The translations under genes and the position numbers were made by a program. The notes beneath the pieces are model-generated. The model ran no database searches. It was given only the letters and a program-made list of their open reading frames with translations, and had not been told where the DNA came from. A stretch of DNA of 64,000 nt from Azolla caroliniana. Its lineage: Eukaryota; Polypodiophyta. This document shows, in pieces, positions 44,271 through 53,901 of the stretch. The stretch spans positions 19,840,001 to 19,904,000 of the forward strand of contig JBHGNT010000004.1 in the NCBI GenBank assembly GCA_043228905.1. The letters are read 5' to 3'. Numbering within the stretch: the stretch's first letter is position 1; each line of letters opens with the position of its first letter.

Positions 44271-44978
44271 CTTGTACTCCCAAGATGAATAATTTCACCA
44301 GTCTCTCTTTTCACTAGGGAGCGAGCTACCCATTTTTTTGTTCATGTTGTTGTAATGTCTTCCTTTTTGGCTTTTCTTCCTTCGGTCACATACACGTGCT
44401 ACATCGCGTCACTATGGTAGTGGATAGCCGGAATTTGTCGTCGGCATTTCGAACACACAATTACGAAGAGTCAGGTGGGCTTAGCAGATGTGCTAAACCA
44501 CACGCTCTAATACCATGTTAAGAATTATGTAATTAATTAAGGGTTAATTAGTACCTAATTAGGTGATTAAGTTAAGTGGCGGAAGATTAAGTGATATGTG
44601 TGTTTATGTGTGTGAGAGGAAGAGAGAGAGGAAGTTACACTTATGAACAATTACATAAATGGGGGATGATTAACAAGAGTGTAGTTAAAGACCTTTCCTC
44701 TATATTAAATTAGCATCATCAAGTTACAAAAATACCCACAATCAGGTATATATAGATCTCATGTGCAAGGCAACACATGTGTGAGGAGAATATAGGTACA
44801 AAGGTGTAAGTCTTATATTAAATGTACTTGGGAGTGGAGGATCTAGAATATCCCACTTAAGTACAAGGTCCTATTTAAGGCTTTATAGTCAACACTTCTA
44901 ACTAGAATCTATCTAGGTAACTACTAAGTTACGTGGTTGACTAACTAACTAACTCTAGTTAAGCTTGATATCTCAACA
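42841..44978 (-). mobile_element. copia retrotransposon, 3'-truncated
   Basis: Minus-strand element with a 463-bp 5' LTR at 44516-44978 (TGTTAAGA...TCTCAACA inverted ends). The primer-binding site is at 44504-44515 (minus-strand TGGTATTAGAGC), followed by gag, protease region and gag-pre-integrase. Everything after the pre-integrase zinc-binding region is missing at about 42841. Its right edge abuts transposon copy B inside an intron of the methyltransferase gene. It, or a linked rearrangement, removed the last two methyltransferase exons there. Confidence 0.8.
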
Positions 44979-44983
44979 GAAAA

Positions 44984-47937
44984 CAACGTGTAAAATTGTA
45001 AATGAAAACAAATATAACTTACTAATGCATATGCTCCATTGCATGACATCTAGACTTCAACGTAGTTGTGACTGATAATGATTGCCCCATGCTGTGGAAT
45101 ATGACAATCCAATACAATGGTGCAAGGGTCAATTCTAGGAAGTCTTTCACCATTTTCTCGATCTTGGGATATTTATACGGAAAATCATCATACATGGATC
45201 TCGTGATCCGGAATCCATACGGAATGTTTGCGATCAATAAAGTATAGTGCCTCTTGGGTAATATGTTTAGCATATTACCCACTTCCCCATTAAATACACT
45301 ATAATGCAGTGAACGAAAAGGGTTAGTTCTATGCAAAAAACTTTTGAAGGTTTCAGAATCCTCATGCACTTCCAATTCCTTCCCTTTTGTCATTCTCTTC
45401 TCATACTTTGCCCGTTCTAGATGTGTAATAAATGAGCTAGGTATACCTTAATTTGTATCTCCAACTTTTTTGGAGCGAGGTAGTTTCTACAATCAAAATG
45501 TATATTGGTTAGTGTCGACATTCACGATAACCAATTCAATTAGAAGTTTAAAGATACACACCCATTCTCTAAATACAATAAAAAATTCTTCAAGAGCCTT
45601 GTATGATGATGTCACCGGCATGCCTGTTCTACCTCCTCCCATGTAGGCAGTGACAATTTCTTCATCATCAATTCTTGGATCTTCATGTACACTTTATGGC
45701 TACAAACCAATAAATCATTGGTTAATCATTAAAATATTACATGACGCTTAATCATTACAATAACCAATATATTTTACTTCTGAAACTCAGTAACCATCTC
45801 TTCCAAGCTAAACACCTTGGCAGCTATTCGTGAAAATACATATATCAATAACCTATCATCTTTGATGTCTTGTAAAGATCGCCAAGGGAGCAGCTTCATG
45901 TCTTTAGGGAGCTCCTCCATTATCAAATCACTTTTACCTGTGGATCCACTTTAGCCTTCTTTGATTGTTGACCTTTCACCTCTTTCCGCCCCCACATACT
46001 AAATGTCTTATCTTGCAAGTCCCACACATCCCTTATTCTAAAAGCTAGTTGAAACCACAAATTATACTTCCTCAATCCTTCTAACTTCATGCTTTCATCT
46101 ACAACTATCCCCACCTCCAATAAACATCGGCGACGCAGTCCACGATGTAGCCTGGGACTATATCTTTGTAATGCATCAAGATACTCATCGTAAAATAATC
46201 AAATGCGTTCTATACAAGACATGGTTTGTTTGTAGTCGTCGTCATTATTATGGTCCCAAACCAATAACTTTGCCTCTTCATGTGTTAGACCTGCGTAAAC
46301 CTTGCTTCCACGAACTTGAAAAATGGGATCAGAGGATATTCTTTAATGAGTTGACATCTAGCTTATGTCGAATAAGATCCTCCTATGACATAGTATGTAT
46401 AGTCATCAACAGAACTGTACTTGAAATCTCCAAGCGAGGGACATTGTTTAGGGTCGACCATCACTAGAAATGGTACGATTGTTGCATGGGGATTGATCTT
46501 CATTTTACTTTTTAAGTTTTGCACTTGCACAGAATGGGGCTCTCGAATTTCTAGTGGACGTCTTCCAGTCACAGAATCCACTGGAGGTCTTTGAATCGAA
46601 CAAATTGGCAAGTGAAAAAACAGGCCTTTATGTACAAGCTTTGTCTTGACAATGTTCTCCCTTATTTTATTTTGCTCCGAGGTGAGTACACCTAATGACA
46701 TTTTTCCACCTAGAGGAACAACATCGAGTCGTTGTTCCTCATCCTCCTCTTCTACAAACTCAACTACATCAAGTTCGTATCATCATGTTTTGCTCTTTTC
46801 TTGTACTTCTTCCGCTCTAGTTTAGACTTCTGAGACTTCTTTGGAGGCGTCTCTGCCTCTGCAACCATTAGCTCCCTTGTAATGTATGGTTGAAGAGCCA
46901 CAATACTATTTTTATTTGTCTTAATATCTCTACGTAATACTTTAGGAGCACAACACTCTGTCACCAAGTTTCCTTCATCCACTAGAAGACGTCTAGTACC
47001 TCCTAAACTTTCTACATCAAGGATAAGATTTGGTGAATCTGAATCCTCATACTCACTATTTCGAAGTTTTCCATAAGTGAAGGTCTTTCCCATCTCTAGT
47101 TTGCTTTTCCTTGGAGATTTAGCAAAAATAAGATAAAGTGCCCCATCTTCTTCTACATAAACCAAACTCCATTCAAGGTCTATGTAGTTTTTCTGTTTAG
47201 GTTCATGAGGCTTTTCTTGAAGTAACTTCATTGTATTCTTAACTGAAGACTTCGAGGTGCTATCACCGCCAGACTCGAAGAGCATCTTTCGAGACTTATC
47301 TTGCATGAAACTAGCATAGCCCCTTTTAATTGGAGATGGTATCTTAAGCTTGAAAGCTAGGAGTTTTTGTCGTAGCTCACTAAAGCAAAGAATAAATTTA
47401 AGGAAATCACTTAAAATAGAGGAAAATTGTAGTCTTATCTTACAAAAAAGTATCAATTTAGTGTCGAAAATGGAAAACGTAGTGCGCTTAGTAATGGGCA
47501 AACCATGACAAAAATCATAGCCTTTCAACTGGAATCTGATGCAGTGCATTAGATTCCCATTGAAAGGATAGTCTTTCAATGCCAATCTGATGCAGTGCAT
47601 CAGATTGTGGTTGAAAGGCCTATGCCTTTCAATAGGAATCTAATGCAGTGCATCTGAATTCTTGTTGAAAGGATAGCCTTTCAACGCCAATCCGATGCAT
47701 TGTGCATCGGATTATGGTTGAAGGCTATGAATCAAACCAAAGCACTGCAACCACAATTGGATGCACTGCATCGGATTGGCGTTGAATTCTCCTAGTGTTC
47801 AATCACAATCCGATGCAATGCATCAGATTTTGTTGGACAATTCTTACTAAAAGTAGAAACCATCTTAAAAGGAATCTTTTTGGAATCTTAAGAATTGATT
47901 AAAAAACTTACCTGACAATTTGTTTTCCTTTGTTCAT
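44984..47937 (-). pseudogene. ParB-like/beta-class DNA methyltransferase gene, copy B
   Basis: Same gene as copy A, read leftwards. Exon 1 is 47912-47937 (ATG AAC..., donor G|GTAAG); intron 1 is 47380-47911; exon 2 starts at 47379. The N-terminal region (SKSSVKNTMKLLQEK, MGKTFTYGKLRNSEYEDSD) runs to 46764. The ParB-like region is at 46363-46701 (DDYTYYVIGGSYST), with continuing segments to about 45923. The methylase exon, about 45022-45393 and upstream, has GEVGNMLNILPKRHYTLL and motif IV ANIPYGF, but with AVSFHSMG-type strands only. The exons carrying NPYQKP and motif I are missing beyond 44984. Frameshifts near 46740 and 45935 confirm a pseudogene. Confidence 0.75.
47523..47837 (-). repeat. 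Palindrome array in intron 1, copy B
   Basis: Six imperfect palindromes of about 45 bp (around 47523-47567, 47573-47618, 47626-47672, 47677-47723, 47738-47786 and 47798-47837). Each has a core such as AATCTGATGCA/TGCATCAGATT or AATCCGATGCA/TGCATCGGATT, inside outer arms CTTTCAA/TTGAAAG. GATGCA-TGCATC is the constant centre in both copies. The array occupies most of the 532-bp intron. Confidence 0.88.
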
Positions 47938-48239
47938 GATTGTTGACTTCTAAAATTGTGTACTAGATTGTTGAATATTAGATTGCTTGAATGCTTGTGC
48001 TCTTGAGCTCTTAGACTTCTTCGACACGATAATGATAATGAGTCAAAGCCTTTCCTTTATATAGTGTCTTTCCAAGAAATACTTTGATTAAGTAATTAAA
48101 AAATAAATACGAAAAAACTAAAATTTATTTAAAAATAAATAAATAATTACTTAACAAATTAAAAATACATTGTGTATGTTTAAAATTCTTATTCCTCAAC
48201 ATGTTGACTATTATCAAGGTAATCTAGTGATAAAATTGC
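47938..48239. promoter_or_regulatory. Divergent promoter of transposon copy B
   Basis: Interval between the two divergent genes. On the minus strand CTATATAAAGGAAAGGCTT (48044-48064) aligns with the TATA region of copy A, and the leader up to the ATG is also conserved. No separate core promoter for the plus-strand gene is obvious. Confidence 0.6.
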
Positions 48240-50933
48240 CAATTCTAGCCAATCTACCGAAGTCAAGATGTGGTCCCCTTCGAGTAGAATATCTCTCTTT
48301 TTCTATGGACCCTTTTACATTATCCAACAACTCGTTCTCAGTAAATGTGTACAATTACCTAGGTGTCAAAAACAAGGAGCATCAAAGGTCAAAATGTGAT
48401 GTTACAAATACATCAAATTTATTTTCTCGATTGACCCTTTGAACTCAAGCAGTAGTGAAGTGAGTAAACGGTGTGCTCCTAATGAAAAGATTGATACATC
48501 TATTGATGAGGTGTGCGTAAAACAACATCCCAGTTTTAGAAGAATTCCTCGGCAAGTCTGTGGTAAAAGACTTAACTTTTTTACTTCCGAACGTCAAATT
48601 GCATTGGAGTCTTTGCCTTTCAAATTTGCAAGGCAAAGTTAAGGGGATTGCGGCAGAAGTATTTATCATTGAATTGTGACGAGCAAGATACTTTTCTAAT
48701 TTCACATATTCAATTAGTTAAGGATCACACGGGGTGGGGTTGTTCAATGCATGTTGAATATTACCTTGCACTAAGTACTAAGTGTTGTTGAGTTGCTTCC
48801 AAAATTGCTTATAGCATTGGGAACATGAGGCTCCAAAGAATTCAACTACGACTTGTAAAGGGATTGTGGATACCTTTTCATAATAAATATTATGAATCTG
48901 GAAGTAAGGTTCTAATTAGAGGCCGTGTTGTTAGGTGGATGGACATGTATTTCTCAAAACAATGTGATATTATGCCTCCGACTTGAAGATTATATTTGTC
49001 AAATAACATCCCTTGTCGGGAGGTATACCAAGCTTATAAGGATGAAAAGCTCATAGAATGTGTACCTTATATACAATATCGACATTTCAATCGATTATGG
49101 AGGTTAAGGTTTAACAATGTGGTTATACCGCATAAGGTCCAAATGGGGGTTTGTTTAGTGTGTGCAAGTCTAAAGATCATGGCGAATAGTGGTAGAAGTG
49201 ATGAAGAAATAAAGAGTTATAAGAATCTATCAAAAGATCATCGCGACAATCAAGCATTGGAATGATCTAAAGCTATGCATCATTGACAAAAAGCTCCCCA
49301 AAAACCTAAAAGTTATATGTGTATGATTATAGATGGAATGGATCAAAAAAGGACTTGTGTATCGCACTTTCGTAGGTTGCCAATGGATATTGGAGATGAA
49401 TGCCTTGTAAAAATGCATTTAGTAGGTTGTTTGACCTATTGTCAGACAATACGGCCTCAAGTATTCTTAACTTATACTAATATTCAGAATGACCCAAATC
49501 TTACAATCAGTCATGCAAAGAGTGTTACAGTATCGGCAAGGTATTCTCCCGCTAGTTCTGTATGTGCAACTCGATAACACATCAAGAGAAAACAAAAACT
49601 CAAGTGTGTTCGGTTATTTAAGCATGCTAGTAGAGATGGGTATATTTAAAAAGATTACGGTCGGCTTCTTACTAGTTGGTCATACCCATGATCATATTGA
49701 TGAAATGTTTAGTAGATTCTCAAAGAAATTAGCGAGATGTGATGCTTTCACACTTCCTATTCTATCAAAGATTATCAATGAAGCTTATAATCCAAATCCA
49801 GAAGTTTATCATTTTAAACAATTTTGCATGGATAGTTATGGAACTGAAGGTAGGGTTCTTGCACTGCTAAATAATATAAGTTTAAACCATGTCTTCCTCA
49901 TAAAAAGAAGTTTGGGGAGCCACAACTGGATGTTGTTGTATGCCAAACAATGCTCATCTAGTTCACAATGGGAGCCACAAGAGGGTTGTAGGTTCTTATT
50001 GCATTTTCCAAATGTGGGAATCGATGGTGCAAAACAAATGTCATATGACAACCATAAAAAACTAGCTCCTAGTAGTTTGATTGATGAACAAAAAAGATAT
50101 TGAATGCGACGCCTTGAAACCAAACAAAAAAATATTGAGCACACCAAGAAGTATGTTGGTGATCAGAATGTTGAATGGTGGGATGCCTTTTTCGGCCACC
50201 CGCATACGATTTTGGATAACTACATGGCTAGATATTGACCCCTCCAATATCCGTTTCAATGGAACATTAGTGCCCCATCAATTGTGTCAAGGACTCATCA
50301 CCCCTCACTAGATAATACTAAACTCAATAATCTAGTTCACCCACGACAAAGAGATATTTATGTGGGACCAAGAATATCGCCTACTGTAGAGGTAAGATGG
50401 CAAGGTAGTTTGCATGAGCTACAAGTTGGAATGTTGGTTGCATCATTGGCTGACAATGATGAGTTGGGTCATCCTTTTTGGATTGCTAAAATTCTAGAAA
50501 TAATGAAGGATGAACAAGGCAATCAATTAAGTCTATCATGGTTCATAGGTATCACACCTCTTCCCTTGATGCATTTACTAGAAAGCACTCTTTAGAGATG
50601 GTGAAGGATGTCGAAAGCACAAGTAGAAAGAGAAGAAGAAAGAATCTATTGAGTGTGTCTACTCTCACATTGGATAACGTTGACATACTGGTGTATGACT
50701 TCCTGTTGAACAAGACAAGCCATCTTAGGCAGTCTACAATTAAGGTATTAAAAGAGAAGATCCCAAATGTGAGTCCGGAGACAACAGTATGACGAACAAG
50801 GAGTATGTATCATAATCAGGGCGAGGTTGGATTGCAATTGGATGAAGAAAATGCATTCGTTGCAAGTGATGAAGAGGATGACACCTCACAAAGTTCTTCT
50901 GAGAATGATGGCATATCTTTGGGAAGTGAATGA
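48240..50933 (+). pseudogene. DUF7869-like transposase-like gene, copy B
   Basis: Probably the transposase of the two-gene element. The N-terminal region (48240-48700) aligns with the copy A remnant. A CxxC-type segment (CLVCASLK, about 49155) follows. Then come three Asp-bearing motifs in the order IIDGMDQKRT (about 49326-49352), QLDNTSRENKN (49566-49599) and GHTHDHID (49678-49701). That order resembles the conserved core of DUF7869 proteins and suggests an RNase-H-fold DDE/D nuclease, by inference. The C-terminal region has a BAH/chromatin-domain-like stretch (HPFWIAKILEIM...LSWF, about 50480-50540) and an acidic tail ending at 50933. Frame changes near 49505, 50105, 50290 and 50600, and stops between 48430 and 49320, show that it is dead. 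The start is not defined. Confidence 0.6.
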
Positions 50934-51201
50934 GCGAGACATGAACTATACATATTCTATCTTACTTCAAAATGTCAATTTACAAATATCTATAAATGAT
51001 GGATAAGTCGTTGATAAATTTTGAACATCCTTTTGTAAGTTTGGCATGTCTATTATTTAGGCATTTTTTGAAACCCTAGAAGTTGTTCCCATTGCTAAAA
51101 ATCAATATAATTTTGGTCATTTTTAAATACCCTTTACACATGTGGCACCCATTTTTGTAAAAGGACGTATTTTGTTCCTTTTTTGGACGTACACTTCTTA
51201 A

Positions 51202-51238
51202 AATGCGACATATTTCTTATTTCAAATGACCCAATGTT
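51202..51238 (-). repeat. Terminal inverted repeat, right end of copy B
   Basis: 37 bp matching 36821-36857 at 32 positions. It is followed immediately by truncated copia RT/RNase H sequence, so its outer base marks the transposon border. Confidence 0.65.
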
Positions 51239-51239
51239 A

Positions 51240-51866
51240 TCCATCTTCAGACATTGGTTTCCACTCATGTTGCAGTTTGTCGGTAGTGTAAAGCCGACCA
51301 GCTTTACGTCCTACATGTTGAATCTTTGGAGCACCTTCATCACGTATTTTTCTTGTGACAACCATTATAGCAACTTCTTTGTCCGATCCCACACAATGTG
51401 CATCCCTAGAATCTGCTTTGTCGGACCCATATCCTTCATAGCAAAAGATTTGCTCAAAGCCTTTTTCAAGCTTCCGATTTTCTTCAAGTCTTATCTGACA
51501 ATTAGCATGTCATCAACATACAACAAGAGGATGAGAAAGTCTCATCCATCATATTTCTTGAAAAAGACATGGTGATCAGCGTGTGTCTTGTTGAAACCAT
51601 GATCCACCATGAAAGATTCGAAGTTCCTGTACCATTGCCAGGGTGCTTGCTTCAACCCATACAAGCTTTTGTTTGGCCGGCATACCAAATTCTCCTTTCC
51701 TTTCTCCACGAATCCCTCCGGTTGGTGCATGTAGATTTCTTCCTCTAAATCTCCATGCAAAAAGACAGTCTTGACATCCAACTACTCTACTTCCAAATCC
51801 ATGTTGGCCGCTATGCTCAGCACCGTCCGTATCGACCTCATCTGTAAAGGTAAAAATGCGGAAGCT
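51240..51866 (-). pseudogene. copia reverse transcriptase fragment
   Basis: Minus-strand Ty1/copia RT: LDVKTVFLHGDLEEEIYM at about 51720-51781, then SLYGLKQAPWQWYRNF and LLLYVDDMLIV (about 51510-51540). It ends near 51240 shortly before the GSLMYA-type region. A TAG near 51782 interrupts it. It is cut on the left by transposon copy B and on the right by the LTR at 51867. It is the oldest recognisable layer here. Confidence 0.8.
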
Positions 51867-52270
51867 TGTAGACAAATTGGCTCAGCCGGATACCAACAAA
51901 AAACAAAGACAAGGTTTAATGGAAGCTTGAACACACATAGAGTACACGGGAGAGACAGAGAGAGCAAAACAGTCAACTCAATTCAAAATAATAAACACTT
52001 TGTACATAGAATGTGCTTAGTGAGCACTTTTATACAAGTCAATAAAAGGACTAATAGAAGTACTGACATGTACTTCAATGCTCATACGAGCGACTGACAC
52101 TAACTCCTAAAAATATGCCTATGTACTAGGCTAGATTCATAGGCCTCTAATAGCCTACTGGTTACAGGCCGCTCCCACTCCTGGTTCCAGATATCGATAC
52201 GGACACCGATCCAGATACAGGATGTACAATATTCAACCGATCCGGATCCGTTTGAGCTTGCCGCTCAACA
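51867..52270 (-). repeat. 3' LTR of copia element H
   Basis: A 404-bp LTR that begins TGTTGAGCGGC on the minus strand and ends TTTGTCTACA. It shares the TGAGCATTGAAGTAC and CACATTCTATGTACA landmarks with the LTRs of the nested copia, so the two elements are of one family. Confidence 0.8.
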
Positions 52271-52627
52271 CTCCCCCTCAAGCTCAACTTGAGGTCAAAT
52301 CGATGTGTATGTGTTTGTTGAGCTTTGCAATCGGCTTCTTCTAGCATCTTCTCGCCTTGCTTGCGCTCCTCGACCCATCTGGTCCCACTTTCCACGACCC
52401 GTTCAGTTCCGCGCACCTCGACCTTCTCAGTCGGCTTGTTTGCTCCCTTCGCCCTTGGCCTCCAATCGATTTGGTTCCTCCGAAACGAACATCTCAACCG
52501 AATCGGTTGTCTTCGATTTGTTCTTGCTCTTGTCCGTGTTGGTTGTCTCCAACTCGTCATCAATCTTCATGCCCTTCATGACATCGTACCATGTCCGTGT
52601 CTTGGCGTTCTTCCTCTGGTTGGCTCT
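52271..52627 (-). other. 3' extension of copia element H (left part)
   Basis: The part of H between RNase H and the 3' LTR; it continues beyond the nested element at 58394-58590. It encodes Lys/Arg/Glu/Ser-rich sequence (DELETTNTDKSKNKSKTT-like) matching the extension of the nested copia at 57490-58007, with frameshifts. The true polypurine tract GAGGGGGAG lies at its left end. Confidence 0.65.
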
Positions 52628-53097
52628 TGTTGAGATACAAGCTCAACATTGGCCGGATCGACTATGCAAGCCGAGAACCGGATCAGTTGGGATTGATTGG
52701 TTAAGTCGTAGCGGTGCGTAAACTGCGAGGCCGTTGGGAAGATATTCCACATAGGAATACATTTTGGGAGTTAGTGTAGAGCTCACTTATGAGCATTGAA
52801 GTATGTGTCAATACTTCTGTCAGTCTGTATGGACTTGTATAAAAGTGCTCACTGAGCACATTCTATGTACAGATTGAGTATTATTTTGAACTTAGTTTTC
52901 TATGTGCTCTCTCTCTCTATCTCTCCCGCGTACTGTGTATATTCAAAGCTCTCCATTAAACCTACGTATTTTCCAGGTTCATTTTCTATTGCCTCCACAT
53001 GTATTCTTTTACATGGTATCAAAGCACGAGGGTTGAGAACCTCTTGAGCCTACATAGCTTGAAAAGAAAAACCAACCGAGAAGAACGGGTAAAACCG

Positions 53098-53901
53098 ATG
53101 GATAGAGGCATGGCTAGCTCGCTTCCGACGGAGAAGCTCGACAGAAACAACTACGCATCTTGGTCCTACAAGATGCACCAGTACCTGCTCCGGCACGGTT
53201 ACTGGAGCTACGTCAATGAAGCAAATGACACATCACCCGAATCGACACACAGAGATTTCCCGGCGTGGGAACAGTCGGTGAGCAGAGTATTGTACTGCTT
53301 CACGTCTTGTGTGGGCGAACATCTCCTAAGCTACATTCAGGATGCGAAAACGCCGAAGGATGCTTGGGGAAATCTGAAGAAGATTTTCGCCGCAAGCACT
53401 ACAGCCAGGAAGCTTCAACTCCGACAGGAGCTGAGCAACCTACGACAACGCGACTTGTCGGTGGCCGATTACACCTTGAAGATCAAAGATATATGCGACT
53501 CCTTAGCCTCCATCGATTTGAACGTCGAGGAAGGCGAGATGGTGCAGATCTGTCTCGGGGGACTAGCGTCAAAGTTCGGAGCATTCCGAACTGCTATGTG
53601 TACACGGGAGAATACACCATCATTTTTCGACCTACAGTCGATGCTCCTTATAGAGGAGAACCACGCGGGTGCGTCGACGAGCACGCATGCCGACAACAAG
53701 ATGTTGTACACGGAGGGGAATAGGCCCCGTGATCGTGGCGGACGAGGCGAGTCTGTGCGCAATGGAGGCGGCCGACGGGACCAAGGAAGAAGGCACCGAA
53801 GTGATGCCGACAGCAACTCCGAACTAGTGACGGTGGCACCGCAATGTTCGCGAAAGGACAAAAAGTCGAGTCGGATATCGACTTATGGCACAAGCGGATA
53901 G
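53098..53901 (+). pseudogene. gag of copia element N (zinc knuckle lost)
   Basis: Copia gag starting at ATG 53098 (MDRGMASSLPTEKLDRNNY). Typical features are NNYASWSYKMHQYLL, AWGNLKKIFAAS, LSVADYTLKIKDICDSL and FFDLQSMLLIEENH, then an Arg/Gly-rich stretch. The expected CCHC knuckle and the protease are absent. Near 53835 the sequence passes directly into the pre-integrase region (in another frame) that in H lies after the protease. It is an internal deletion derivative. Confidence 0.8.

Larger units (their letters stand above)
44984..51238 (-). mobile_element. Two-gene ParB-methyltransferase DNA transposon, copy B
   Basis: The methyltransferase gene is on the minus strand (44984-47937) and the transposase-like gene on the plus strand (48240-50933), head-to-head. 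The right terminus is the 37-bp repeat ending at 51238, which abuts a copia RT fragment exactly there, as expected if the transposon had inserted into that older copia. The left end is lost at the copia LTR ending at 44978. It shares intron positions, the TATA region, the palindrome array and protein sequence with copy A but is clearly diverged, so both are old. Confidence 0.7.

Noticed and set aside
47523-47837. CRISPR-like repeat-spacer array
   Set aside because: Units are adjacent diverged palindromes without unique spacers, inside a plant intron.
49489-49701. KDZ (Kyakuja-Dileera-Zisupton) transposase
   Set aside because: The RENKN and GHTHDHID motifs fit the DUF7869-type core better than the KDZ motifs that I know.
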